From the NCBI GenBank assembly GCA_963851415.1, contig CAWKPF010000003.1, forward strand, positions 1,116,001 through 1,180,000: a stretch of 64,000 bases of DNA, given 5' to 3'. The first letter of the stretch is position 1. Each line of letters starts with the position of its first letter. Below are positions 26,067 to 35,678 of the stretch, piece by piece. The position numbers and the translations under genes were made by a program. The notes under the pieces are model-generated. The model saw only the letters and a program-made list of their open reading frames with translations, was not told where the DNA came from and made no database searches. The stretch comes from CAWKPF01 sp963851415 (GTDB taxonomy: Bacteria; Acidobacteriota; Thermoanaerobaculia; Multivoradales; Multivoraceae).

Positions 26067-27525
26067 CCTGGGTCTCCTCTTCGGGTGTGAACACCCGCTG
26101 TACCAGCTCGCGATACTGCCAGGGAACCGGGCGCGTATCGACGAAGTTCTCGTTCTCGGAGCGACTGGGGATGGTCACTCTTCGGTACTGGCGCTTGGCC
26201 TTCTGGGCGCGACTCGGGAGCTCCTTCTCTTCTCGCTCTCGGGTCGTGAAGTCCTGCGCCTGGTCTTCGATCAATGCAGACTGGAGCTCGATCGCGGTCG
26301 ATAGCGGCTGGAACGGCAGGTCGCCGTAGAGCTCCGCCTCTCCTTCTTGAGGGCCAGTGCCCTCACCCATGCTCTGGCCCTCTCTCTCCCCCTCGGCGCC
26401 CTCGGAAGGCGCCGCGGCGGCGGCCATCTGAGCTTCGGTCATCGCGGTCGAGTCGCCCTTTTCGCTGCTCTGCCCGCTCGACTCCATGGTGGCCTGCTCC
26501 TGGTCTCCCGGGGCCATCGAGTCGTCCTGAACCTGCTGCGCGTCAGGGTCGGCCTCTCCGTCGGCGGTGGCCGACTGTTCCCCCTCCGCTCCCTCCTGGC
26601 CGGCCTGCGAGTCTTCGCCTTCCTGCATCTCTTCGCCACGCTGGGCGTCGAGGGCCTCCTTGAGGTCGCGGCGGACTTCCTCCAGCAGTTCGGTGTCGGG
26701 AGCCTGGGCCTCTCCCTCGCCCTCGGTCCCCGAGCTCTCTGGGCCCTCATTCCCGATCTCGGAGAGCTCGCCATCGAAGGGCTCTCCCTCTCCGTCGTCG
26801 CGCAGGCCGCTGTCGCGATGGGCACGTTCGAGGAGCTTTCGCAGCTGTTCTTCCGTGAGGGGGACCGGTGCCTCGGCGGCGCGGACTCCCTCGCCAGCGG
26901 AGATCGCGGCGGAGGTGTCTTCGCTCTCGGGAGCTCCCGGGAGCTCCACGAGGTGCAGGGGTAGCCGGAGCTCTGGAGCTCCGAAGTAGCCGAGGGCTCC
27001 CCAAACGAGGCCACAGACGAGCAGGGTGCCGACGGCGGCCCGGACCAGGCCGGGCTCCGGCAGGGGAAGCACCTCGGACGGGGTCGCCGAGTCCTGTTGC
27101 GCCCGTTCGGCGGCGAGAGAGAGCACGTACGGAGTCCAGTCGACCGGACCCTCCCGGCCCCGCTCTCGCGAGCTGTCGAGTAGCTCGCAGGCGGTCTTGA
27201 ATCGGTCTCGCTCGTCGAGCACCTGGTCGACGATGGCCGCCGCGGAGGCTCGGGTTCGTGTGCGCACGACGATCTGAACGACCCAGACGAGCAGAATCGG
27301 TGCAGCGATCAGGAGGGGGGCCAGAGCGACGCGTGTCGATACGAGTCCGGTTATGCGTCCCAACGCGCCGAACAGCGCGACGGCCGAGAGAACCGTCGTC
27401 GCCCAGAGCAACCGGGTCAGGCCGTCAAGGAATCGCCAGCGTCGAACGATGGCGTCGAGGTAGCCGATCAGGCTGGAGCGCGAGCCCTGCTCGGTGTCGG
27501 GATCCGGTCTTCCAGACAATCTCAA
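26047..27525 (-). CDS. DUF4175-like membrane protein with long acidic repeat region
   Basis: About 492 residues. Two N-terminal hydrophobic helices (near 30-50 and 65-85, 'APLLIAAPILLVWVVQIVV') resemble the start of DUF4175 proteins, followed by 'ASAAAIVDQVLDERDRFKTACELL' and a third helix near 160. The second half is a very acidic, Gln/Ser/Gly-rich low-complexity stretch (about 210-420) that ends in a basic segment. DUF4175-type proteins are known neighbours of MoxR/VWA genes. I chose TTG 27525 because its TTGA overlaps the TGA stop of the YncE-like gene, a classic coupling; a second TTG is 6 bases on. It overlaps the MoxR start at its other end. Confidence 0.75.
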   Translation of the reverse strand: MRLSGRPDPDTEQGSRSSLIGYLDAIVRRWRFLDGLTRLLWATTVLSAVALFGALGRITGLVSTRVALAPLLIAAPILLVWVVQIVVRTRTRASAAAIVDQVLDERDRFKTACELLDSSRERGREGPVDWTPYVLSLAAERAQQDSATPSEVLPLPEPGLVRAAVGTLLVCGLVWGALGYFGAPELRLPLHLVELPGAPESEDTSAAISAGEGVRAAEAPVPLTEEQLRKLLERAHRDSGLRDDGEGEPFDGELSEIGNEGPESSGTEGEGEAQAPDTELLEEVRRDLKEALDAQRGEEMQEGEDSQAGQEGAEGEQSATADGEADPDAQQVQDDSMAPGDQEQATMESSGQSSEKGDSTAMTEAQMAAAAAPSEGAEGEREGQSMGEGTGPQEGEAELYGDLPFQPLSTAIELQSALIEDQAQDFTTREREEKELPSRAQKAKRQYRRVTIPSRSENENFVDTRPVPWQYRELVQRVFTPEEETQGDDQRN

Positions 27526-28760
27526 CGGGGACCTTGCCAGGCAGCGATGCCGCCGGCCTGCTTGCCGATGTCGAGGGAGTCGACGAGGGTGAGGGCGCGG
27601 TTGTCGAAGACATCCACGCTTCCCGGCTCGCCGCCGATACCTTCCACCGTCACCATGCTGTAGCGTCCGTCGGCGGTGACGGAAACGCCGTGGGGGATGC
27701 GGCGGCTGGTGTCGATGCGTGCCACCTCCTTGCCCGTCTCGAGATCCCAGAAGCCGACCGAATCGCTCTTCTTGTAGGTGACGACGAGCAGCTTTCCATC
27801 GGGAGTGACCGCTGCGTTGTAGGGACCCTTGGCGGTGTCGAAGCGTCGGGTCACCCGCCAGCTCGCGAGGTCGACCTCGAAGACCGCGTTCGCCGTGAGG
27901 CCGGTCACATAGATCCTGCCCTCGGCGGTCGGTGCCGTGACCCATGCCGGCTCGACCAGGGGCTTGGCCATCTCGTGACCCACGTGTCGAGGCTCGCTGC
28001 CGGGAGGTTCCTCATCCGGCTGCCGGGCCGCGTCGGCCGATGGATGCATGCCGTGCTGGGAGTGGTCCGGCGAGCTGCCGGCGTCGCCCTCGGGTCGTAG
28101 GGAGAGCCGCCGGGTGATGGTGAAGCGCAGCGCGTCGATCTCGACGAGCTCGTCGTCCATCATGTTGACCGAGTAGAGCCTTGAGCCCTCTGGCGACAGA
28201 CGGGATCCGTGGGGCATGGCCCCGGTGCCGATCTGCTCGACCTCGGTCATCGTCGAGGTCTCGACCACCGAGATCGAGCTCGGGACGTGGTCACCGTAGA
28301 AGTCCGAATTCACCACGTAGAGCAGCCCGGTGCTCGGCGAGATGTCGAGTGTCGCCGGGAACATACCGACGGTCGCGTCGGCCAGCCATTCGTCGTCGCC
28401 GGTGGAGAACTTGTGAATCGAGCCGAACGGCATTCCATGGGCGATCGACACGAACCAGTATCGCCCGTCGGGAGAAAGGTTGATGCCATGCGGCCCCTCT
28501 GTCTCGGCGGGGAACGAGCCGACCTCGATGCGTTTCACCTCCTCCAGACCGCCCGGACCGAAGCGCACCAGCGATACGGTGTCGTCCGATTCGGCGCAGA
28601 CGTAGGCCCAATAGTCTCGCGTGGGCGTCGTCATGTCGGAGCCGGGCGGGGCCACTGCGGGGGTCGAGGCGAGGGAGAAGATCGCGGTGGTCGCGGCTCC
28701 GACGAGGGCGACAGCGGTCAGTGCGGTGGCGAGACCGCGGCGTGAAAATGGGAAGGTCAT
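27522..28760 (-). CDS. Secreted YncE-like beta-propeller protein
   Basis: A 412-residue propeller protein of the YncE/cytochrome-d1-like family without heme motifs. ATG 28760 gives a signal peptide ('RRGLATALTAVALVGAATTAIF'); an upstream in-frame ATG at 28814 adds 18 unlikely residues. Blades repeat the pattern 'DDTVSLVRFGPGGLEEVKRIEVG', 'LYVVNSDFYGD', 'VTPDGKLLVVTYKKSDSVGFWD'. A His/Pro/Glu-rich insert near 250-285 may bind metal. Such proteins bind ligands or partners in the periplasm. Its stop is coupled to the next membrane protein, which ties this propeller to the MoxR/VWA set. Confidence 0.85.
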   Translation of the reverse strand: MTFPFSRRGLATALTAVALVGAATTAIFSLASTPAVAPPGSDMTTPTRDYWAYVCAESDDTVSLVRFGPGGLEEVKRIEVGSFPAETEGPHGINLSPDGRYWFVSIAHGMPFGSIHKFSTGDDEWLADATVGMFPATLDISPSTGLLYVVNSDFYGDHVPSSISVVETSTMTEVEQIGTGAMPHGSRLSPEGSRLYSVNMMDDELVEIDALRFTITRRLSLRPEGDAGSSPDHSQHGMHPSADAARQPDEEPPGSEPRHVGHEMAKPLVEPAWVTAPTAEGRIYVTGLTANAVFEVDLASWRVTRRFDTAKGPYNAAVTPDGKLLVVTYKKSDSVGFWDLETGKEVARIDTSRRIPHGVSVTADGRYSMVTVEGIGGEPGSVDVFDNRALTLVDSLDIGKQAGGIAAWQGPR

Positions 28761-28832
28761 GATGATTTCCTGGCTCCGGAGCGGGATGTTCGTCACTGGA
28801 CTCTCGAACGGCAAAGCACGGCGAACGGGGCC

Positions 28833-30964
28833 TTACTGAGGCTCGCCGATCACCTTGGCTGGATCCTCGAGATCGACCAGCTTCACGGCCCAGAGTCCGG
28901 AGTTCCAGTCGGAGAAGAAGATGTGGTCCTTGTAGGGCTGGGGGCCCCACACGAACGGTGCGTTGGGTAGGAAGCTCTGCGGGTCGTTGGGAACGAACAT
29001 CGCGATCTCGCGCCCTTGACGGTACAGATCGCCGCGCAGCTCGCCCGAGACGTCGACGACGCGCAGTCCGCCGTTGTAGTAGGCGACGTACATGATGTCG
29101 TCTTCGATCCACAGGTTGTGAGTGCCGGCCTCGGGTACCTGGTAGCGCGCGACCTCTCGCGGTTCGTTCCACTCGTCCCATTCCAGGATGTGGATCCACC
29201 CGTCGGCGCGCGGCGGCGCTTCGCCTGGACGCGTACCCGAGAGGCCGTACGGGAAGGCTTCGTCGCCTGCGAAGACGTAGAACTTGCCGGTTGACTGACT
29301 CCGATACGGGAACGCGGCATGGTTCCAGCCACTGGGGTAGGCGTAGGAGCCGAGCTTCACCGGGTTGTTCGGGGAACCGCCCTCGCCGCCTCCGCCGACG
29401 TCGATCGCCACGACCCCGTCGCCCCAGTTCGAGCTGTAGGCGATTCCGTCCTCGACCCAGACGTCGTGGATCGAGTGGCCGGGGGTGTCGAGCTCGAAGC
29501 GACCGACTCGATAAGGCTTCGAGGGGTCTTCGATGTTGATGACGTCGAAGCGGCGGCCGTTCGACAGTGCGTAGACGTGCTGCTCGTGGACGAAGACGTT
29601 GTGTACGCCGCCGCTCAGCTGGTCGTCGAAGCGCGACAGGACCCGAACTCCGACCTGGGGCTCGGACACGTCGAGGATCACCAGGCCGTTCTTCCGGTTC
29701 GAGGCCCCCTCACGGCTGATGACGGCCAGTTTGCCGTCTTCCGAGATCTTGACGTCGTTCACCGTTCGCGCGTCGACTCGAACGGTGTCGATCAGGGTGA
29801 TGTTCTCCGGGCTGGTGACGTCCCAGATGTAGGCGTGCCCTTCGGCGCCCCACGTTCCGGTAATGGCGTAGTCGAGCCCGTCGTTGCCCTCCCAGATCCA
29901 GAGGTCCGAGGTGTGCCGGTCTCGCACCGCACCCTGTCCGACGAACTTGACCTCCTTGCGCACGTTGCGGGGCACCACGCGGATGCGAGTCGTGGCAGAG
30001 TGACTGCCCGAGATCGCAGCGACGGTGTAGACCCCGGAGCGCTCGGCGACGAAAGCACCGTCGGGGTAGACCAGGGCGGGGGCGCCCGGGGCGATGATGT
30101 CGTGGACCGTTTCGCCGGCCACGCTGAATTCGATCGGGAGCTGCTCGATTTCGCGGCCTTGCGCATCCACGGCAATAGCCTCGAGATGCACCACGTCGCC
30201 GGTACGCGCCTGGGTCTCGGCGGCGCTGAGCCGAAGCTCGGCGATCGGGTTCTCACGCACCGTCAGGTCGCGGGTGGAGGTGGCTGCTTCTGCAGTGGCC
30301 GTGAGCGTGGCAGTGCCGGGACGGTGCAGCGTCAGGTACCCGAAGTCGTCTGCCTCCAGGACGGACGGGTCCGAACTCGAGTAGCTCACCTCGACGTCGT
30401 TGCGCACGACATCGGAGATGTCGATCACCCGAGGGGTCAGCCGCAGCGTCGTTCCGGCGTAGAAGACGTCGGGGAGTTGAATCATCTCGACGGAGGCGAC
30501 GGGAGGATTGGGGATCGTGACGGTGATCTCGCTGCGCAGGATCGCCTCGGCTCGACGGGGCTCGGAGCCGGGATCCTCGGGGACCAGCGCGACCAGGGTG
30601 TATTTGCCCGGACCGTGGGCGGTGACCCTGCCGGCAGGCGTGACTTCGACCTTTCGTCGGTTGCGCGAATAGAAGATGACCGTGCGACTCTCGATCGGCT
30701 CGCCGTCGGCAGTGGTCAAGGTGGCAGTCACCTGCGTGCTTTCGCCGACCTCCAGCTCGAGGGGATCCGGTTCGACCGTGAGGACGGCGTCGGAAGGGAG
30801 GGGGGAAGCTCTTCGGCCGCCGCCGTCGGCTCCTCCGGCTCCTCGCCTTCCTCCTGTGCAGGCAGGGAGCTCGCAACGCCCAGGGAGAGCAGGGCCAGGA
30901 GGCCGGCATGGAGCAGCCAACGCAGGGCTAATGAACGGTCGGTCGAATCGGGAGTCGCAGACAT
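28833..30964 (-). CDS. Secreted LVIVD-repeat protein with Ig-like domains, apparent frameshift
   Basis: A secreted protein of about 710 residues. ATG 30964 starts a signal peptide ('LLHAGLLALLSLGVASSLPA') and an acidic Glu/Pro linker. The frame then breaks inside a run of six G on the plus strand (30800-30805, C on the coding strand); adding one C joins the signal peptide to the mature protein, which starts 'SDAVLTVEPDPLEL'. Ig-like/BIG2-type domains cover about 55-330 ('LEVGESTQVTATL'). A C-terminal propeller of LVIVD repeats follows ('LVILDVSEPQVG', 'VINIEDPSKPYRVG', 'LRVVDVSGELR'). As written, the signal peptide is cut off from the protein. It is an assembly error, slippage-type switching, or a young pseudogene. 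It lies 72 bases before the YncE-like gene. Confidence 0.83.
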
Positions 30965-31094
30965 AGAACTACCGGTGCGCTGACTCAACGCAGTCTCCTC
31001 GCAGGTCACGAACGTGGGGTTCGATGGTATCAGCAGGCAGGCGTTTCGGCACCCGCCCCTCGGGACCGGCCCCGGTCGTGAGAGGATCGACGGC

Positions 31095-32339
31095 ATGGCG
31101 CTCTCGAACGAGCCGTCCGGGTCGACGGGTGGACCCGGTCCGGCCTACCTGCGGGATCCCCGGCAACGGCAGCTTCGGACCCGGGTCGTGGACTCGGGGA
31201 TGGCCCCGGAGGGACCGTGGGTTCGACTGGCGGACACGGTTCTGTATCCCGAGGGCGGGGGGCAGCCCTCCGACCACGGAACGATCGACGGGGCGCCGGT
31301 GCTGGAGATCCTCCAGGAGGGGGACTGCACGCGGTACCGGCTCGGGCCCGGAGCCGGAGAATTGCCGCGCCCCGGAGAGATGGTCGCTGTCGAGCTGGAC
31401 TGGGAGCGCAGGTGGGACCTCATGCAGCAGCACTCGGCGCAGCATCTGATCACCGCGATCGCCTCCGATCATTTCGGTTGGCCAACGACTTCGTTTCATC
31501 TGGGCGACGCAGTCTGCGACATCGAGCTCGAGACTCCGGTCCTGACCTCCGAGAACCTCGACGAGCTCGAAGAGCGAGTGTCTGAGGAGATTCGCGCCGC
31601 TCGGCCGATCGAAACTCGGTGGGTGACCCCCGCCCAGTTCGAGACGCTGACCGGCGAGGTGCGCACTCGGGGTCTGCCCGCGAACCACCGCGGTCCGATT
31701 CGATTGGTCGCGATCGTGGGAGTCGACCTCAACACCTGCGGAGGAACTCACCTCTCCAACACTGCGGAGATCGAGACGGTCAAGCTGCTGGACTGGGAGA
31801 AGATGCGCGGGGGCAGTCGCATGAGGTGGGTTGCCGGCGCGCGGGTCCGTCGGCGCTTGGCTCGGCACGAGGAGCGCTGCGGTGAGCTACGCAGGTTGCT
31901 CGAGGCTTCCGACGACGAGCTGGTGGCCGTCGCGAGAACGCGACTCGAACGGCTCCACGAGATGACTCGTCGCACGCGGACGCTGTCTGGCCGTCTCGGC
32001 GTCCTTCTGGTGGAGGAGTGGAGCCGATCCGGGGAAGACGCTCTGGCCGTGCATCTGGAGTGGGCCGACGCAGAGGAGCTGCGGGCGTTGACCCGCCCAC
32101 TCTCCGAGATCGAAGGTCTTCGGCTGGCACTTCTGACCGTGGGCACGGTTGCACCGCATCCGATGGTGCTCGTCTCCCCAGGCTCCGAGCTGGCGGCCAG
32201 CGTCGGCTCGAATGTACTGGAACGGCTGGGCGGTCGAGGTGGGGGGCGGGGCCCGGTCTTTCAGGGACGGAGCGATCGCGCGGTGGATCCCGAGGGGGAC
32301 CTCGTGTGGCTCCGCACGCAGATGGGGGGGACGGGGTGA
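31095..32339 (+). CDS. Alanyl-tRNA editing protein (AlaX-like)
   Basis: A 414-residue stand-alone editing protein related to the AlaRS editing domain; it hydrolyses Ser or Gly wrongly attached to tRNA-Ala. The zinc-site motifs are 'HSAQH' (near residue 117) and 'CGGTHLSNTAEI' (near 215), both intact. 'LADTVLYPEGGGQPSDHG' at the start is the typical beta-barrel segment. A C-terminal helical and DHHA1-like part (about 260-410, ending 'GGRGGGRGPVFQGRSD') marks the long AlaX-L type. ATG 31095 has GAGG upstream; 27 residues more would be added from an upstream start. The next gene overlaps at GTGA. Confidence 0.92.
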   Translation: MALSNEPSGSTGGPGPAYLRDPRQRQLRTRVVDSGMAPEGPWVRLADTVLYPEGGGQPSDHGTIDGAPVLEILQEGDCTRYRLGPGAGELPRPGEMVAVELDWERRWDLMQQHSAQHLITAIASDHFGWPTTSFHLGDAVCDIELETPVLTSENLDELEERVSEEIRAARPIETRWVTPAQFETLTGEVRTRGLPANHRGPIRLVAIVGVDLNTCGGTHLSNTAEIETVKLLDWEKMRGGSRMRWVAGARVRRRLARHEERCGELRRLLEASDDELVAVARTRLERLHEMTRRTRTLSGRLGVLLVEEWSRSGEDALAVHLEWADAEELRALTRPLSEIEGLRLALLTVGTVAPHPMVLVSPGSELAASVGSNVLERLGGRGGGRGPVFQGRSDRAVDPEGDLVWLRTQMGGTG

Positions 32340-33709
32340 GAGCGGCGTGTCTCGAGGGAATGGCGATTCCGCGGAGGCTCTCTTCCTCGTGGTGCAGAGA
32401 GACTGCTCGAGGGACGTCGGTTGGCATCTCGATCAGCTGCGCAGCCCTGGCGCTGCTCGTCGCGGGGGGCTGCTCTCGGTTCGAGGAGGCCCACGATGGA
32501 GGACTCGTCGCAGGGTCCGAAGCAGGGTCCGAAGCCGGGCCGATTCCCGAGCGGCCGTTCTCGGAGTTGGGGGGGCCGTATGACGTTGGCGTGAGAGACC
32601 TCTTCTGGGTCGACGGGGAGCGCGACGAGCCCTTCACCAGCGACTCGGAAGATCGACGTCGATACCTGGTCCGAGTCTGGTATCCGGCTCGGCTGAGGCC
32701 GGAAGACTCGCTCGCTCGCTACGTCCCCGACCCTGCCGAATTCGACGATGCCGAATCGTTCGCGGGTCTCGAACACGTCCGGACGCGCGGCTACGCGGAT
32801 GCCGAGCCGAATGAGGCCGAGGGGCCGTATCCCGTCCTGATCTTCAATCCCGGCGGCGGTTGGACCCGATTGAGTGACACGTTCTGGACCGAGCAGTTGA
32901 CCAGTCACGGGTACGTCGTCTTCGCTCTCGATCATCCGGGATTCAATCAGAGCGTCGTCTTTCCCGATGGCTACCGCTTCGCGGCCGACCGGCTGCCGTT
33001 TCCCGAGGAGACCGGAGACCTGCTTCGCGACGCGCACGCCGCGTGGTCTCACCTGGACGAGCATCACTTTCCGATCTGGCAGGCGGACAGTCGTTCCCTG
33101 CTCGATCGCATCGAAGAGATGAACGCCGATCCAGAGAGCCCCTTCAGGGCCCTGCTCGATCTCGACCGGATCGGAGCGTTCGGTTGGTCCTTCGGTGGAG
33201 CGACCGCCGTTCAGTTGAGCCGTGACGATCCACGAGTCAAGGCAGCGGTCGATGGCGACGGGCAGCTGTTCGGCGATGTCGCCCGAACGGGAACGCCGCG
33301 TCCCGTCCTGCTGCTGCATTCGGAGCCCGATTCGGTGCCGGCTGGAGACACGGCGACCGGGGAAGAGAACCGCCGTGCGACGGCCATGGCGGAGCTCATC
33401 GCCGAAGTCGAGGCGAACTACCGATCCCTGCGCGCGGGCTCGCCCCAGGTGTGGCGGGTGTCGATCCGCGGAGCGAGCCACGGGAGCTTCTCCGATCTGG
33501 CCCTGATGAGCCCTCCCTCACCTGGGGTCATCGATCCTCGACGGGGACACGAGATCATCAATGCTCTCTCGCTCGCGTTCTTCGACCGGACCCTGAAAGG
33601 GGCCCCGGGGATTCTCCTCGATCGGATCGAGTCGGACATTCCCGAGGCCTTCGAGGTCTCGAGGCCGCAGCGTCGAGACGGGGGCCCGATCAGCGAAGCC
33701 GAACAGTGA
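32336..33709 (+). CDS. Lipoprotein alpha/beta hydrolase, PAF-acetylhydrolase-like
   Basis: A 457-residue lipoprotein. The lipobox 'LVAGGC' is near residue 47, so it is probably tethered to a membrane. The hydrolase domain resembles bacterial platelet-activating-factor acetylhydrolase/dienelactone hydrolase proteins: 'PYPVLIFNPGGGWTRL' (oxyanion region), nucleophile 'GAFGWSFGGATAV' (Ser), 'AAVDGDGQLFG', and the catalytic His in 'RGASHGSFSD'. Likely substrate: a short-chain ester or phospholipid. The GTG start overlaps the AlaX stop (GTGA) behind a G-rich site; an ATG 24 bases on is an alternative. Confidence 0.82.
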   Translation: MRAACLEGMAIPRRLSSSWCRETARGTSVGISISCAALALLVAGGCSRFEEAHDGGLVAGSEAGSEAGPIPERPFSELGGPYDVGVRDLFWVDGERDEPFTSDSEDRRRYLVRVWYPARLRPEDSLARYVPDPAEFDDAESFAGLEHVRTRGYADAEPNEAEGPYPVLIFNPGGGWTRLSDTFWTEQLTSHGYVVFALDHPGFNQSVVFPDGYRFAADRLPFPEETGDLLRDAHAAWSHLDEHHFPIWQADSRSLLDRIEEMNADPESPFRALLDLDRIGAFGWSFGGATAVQLSRDDPRVKAAVDGDGQLFGDVARTGTPRPVLLLHSEPDSVPAGDTATGEENRRATAMAELIAEVEANYRSLRAGSPQVWRVSIRGASHGSFSDLALMSPPSPGVIDPRRGHEIINALSLAFFDRTLKGAPGILLDRIESDIPEAFEVSRPQRRDGGPISEAEQ

Positions 33710-33723
33710 GCCAGGATCGGCTC

Positions 33724-33740
33724 GAGCCCCCCAAGGGCTC
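33724..33740. terminator. Hairpin between convergent genes
   Basis: GAGCCC / GGGCTC with a 5-base loop lies in the 30-base gap between the lipoprotein hydrolase and the membrane protein gene, ending on the stop codon of the latter. Confidence 0.5.
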
Positions 33741-35620
33741 TAGGGAGATTCCGGGGCGTCGGTCCTGCGTGTGTGCAGGCGGAAGGAGTGCATCGAACTG
33801 CGCGCGACGGGTTCCCCCTGGTCGTTGAGCGCCTCGACCCAGACGAAGTTCCACACCGGCGCGCCGTCGGGTTTGCGATACAGCCAGTCGAAGGTAGCGA
33901 GCATCTCCCTCGCAAGAGGGAGCTCCAGGTAGCCCTCGCGGGCGGGATGCACCGCGACGGAGGCGTTCCCCGGAGTGACCAGAACGATGCGCATTCTCGT
34001 GACGTCTCCGAGTGCGGGGGTTTTCGGGGAGAGAGGAGCGATCCTGACGGTCGGCCGATCGCGCTCGAGCCAGCCGCCGTTGGCCGGCTCGACGAGCACC
34101 AGCTCGGAACTGACCGCGCGCGGGGGTGAGACCGGCGCAAACGAACTTGCGGCAGCGGTGTCGTAGCGCAGCACGCGGCCGTGCCCGAGTGCCGCGCTGG
34201 GGTCGACCTGCTCGGGGGGAGGGAGTGGGTAGATGTCTCGGTCGCTCGGGGAGAAAGGGAGAGAGAGAGCGTCGCGCAGGCCGTAGTGATAGACCTGTGC
34301 GACATTTCGATCGAAGCGATCGGTCACGAACAGCGGGTATCCGGTGACGAAGGCTCGCTCGCCTGGCCGCACCCGTTCGGAGAGCGTCGCCCGCACGCGC
34401 TCGGCCTCGGTTCCGGCGATCCGGAGCATGGCGAGATGGCCGAACAGCGAAGGGAGCCAGGAGCCGACCAGAACGAGAACCGCGAACGCGGCCAGGGCTC
34501 CCTGACGACGGCCGCGCCGTCCCGCGGCGCTCACCAGGGCAGCCCCCAGAAGCGCCATCCCGACCGTCGCCAGGTACCAGTAACGGCCTTCGCCGGGATG
34601 CACGACCCGAAAGGCGAACGGAGAAATGCCGAGCAGAACCCACAGCGGCGCCAGGGCCACCGTACCCGCGATCGGATCTCGGCGGTGCCAACAGATCCAG
34701 AGGCCGATCCCAGCGGGAAGGACCCAGAGCAGAAGGAGGATCGCGACGTCGGCCGCGAGGATCGATCGGGTGTCAGGGTAGGGCAGGGCCGCCAGGGACT
34801 GGAGCGCACTTCGTGCCGCGGTCCCCGTGCTGTCCAACATCTGCGTCCACGACGGATAGCCGCCGACCAGCTCGCCGACGGCCGAAGTGCGGACCGCGAG
34901 GTAGGCGAGCGAGGGGGTCAGCCACGCCGGGATCGTCACCAGCAGCGATCGCCACGTGCGACCGAGGCACAGAACCTCGATCAGCGGCACGATTGCCGCG
35001 ATCACCAGGACTCCCTCGTAGCACAGCAGGCCCGCCACGAAGGCGACCAACGAGCCGATGGCATTGAGGGGTCTGCCCCCGGAGCGGAAGCGCACCCAGA
35101 GCCACAGGGCTAGCAGCGCAGCGGTGTTGCCGAAGAGGTTCGCGTAGCTCGCGACCCACAGCACGGCGTTCGGGTGGTAGGGGTAGAGGCCGAAGATCAA
35201 GGCCGCCCAGAGTGCAGCGCTGCGGGCGGGCGGTGCCGGTGCCGGTGCCGCGAGCAGCCGCCGTGCGAGGCCTGCTACCAGTGCGATGTTGCAGAGATGG
35301 AGCGCCAGATGGGTGACCTCGTAGCGAATCGAGGACGCGACCCCGAAAAACCACCGCTCGAGGGAGAGCAGCCACTCGGCGAGCGGGCGGTAGAAGCGCA
35401 CGACGTCGATGCCGAGCCAGCTCGAGCGGAACAGATCCTGCCCGCGTTCCCAGGAGGGGTGTTCTCCGAGGTAGCGCAGGAGCAGGAAGTCTTCGCTGGT
35501 GAAGCCTCGCCCGAGCGCCGGCCCGTAGCAGATCGCCACCAACAGGGGGGCGAGCCACCACGGAAGTACCGGCGACGAAGGTTCGGGCTCCGGGCCAGAG
35601 CCCGAGGTGTTTCGAGTCAT
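33740..35620 (-). CDS. Multi-span membrane protein, GT-C glycosyltransferase-like
   Basis: A 626-residue membrane protein with roughly ten helices in the first 420 residues and a soluble C-terminal part of about 200 residues. The first loop has 'GFTSEDFLLLRYL' near residue 40, an acidic motif placed as in GT-C family enzymes (lipid-linked sugar users), and 'RFYRPLAEWLLSLERWFFG' near 75 and 'YPYHPNAVLWVASYANLFG' near 150 fit that group. The exact acceptor is unknown. The C-terminal domain has a beta-sandwich look. It stands next to a secreted repeat protein but no clear glycan cluster. Confidence 0.65.
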   Translation of the reverse strand: MTRNTSGSGPEPEPSSPVLPWWLAPLLVAICYGPALGRGFTSEDFLLLRYLGEHPSWERGQDLFRSSWLGIDVVRFYRPLAEWLLSLERWFFGVASSIRYEVTHLALHLCNIALVAGLARRLLAAPAPAPPARSAALWAALIFGLYPYHPNAVLWVASYANLFGNTAALLALWLWVRFRSGGRPLNAIGSLVAFVAGLLCYEGVLVIAAIVPLIEVLCLGRTWRSLLVTIPAWLTPSLAYLAVRTSAVGELVGGYPSWTQMLDSTGTAARSALQSLAALPYPDTRSILAADVAILLLLWVLPAGIGLWICWHRRDPIAGTVALAPLWVLLGISPFAFRVVHPGEGRYWYLATVGMALLGAALVSAAGRRGRRQGALAAFAVLVLVGSWLPSLFGHLAMLRIAGTEAERVRATLSERVRPGERAFVTGYPLFVTDRFDRNVAQVYHYGLRDALSLPFSPSDRDIYPLPPPEQVDPSAALGHGRVLRYDTAAASSFAPVSPPRAVSSELVLVEPANGGWLERDRPTVRIAPLSPKTPALGDVTRMRIVLVTPGNASVAVHPAREGYLELPLAREMLATFDWLYRKPDGAPVWNFVWVEALNDQGEPVARSSMHSFRLHTRRTDAPESP

Positions 35621-35678
35621 CCGGGGCGCAGTCTACCCGCTGGCCTGCTCTCAGACCGGCACGGGTGCTCCCGGGAGG

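Noticed and set aside
26300..26900. Tandem DNA repeat in the acidic region of the DUF4175-like gene
   Set aside because: The Gln/Glu/Gly-rich protein region is low complexity, but no exact repeated DNA unit was found.
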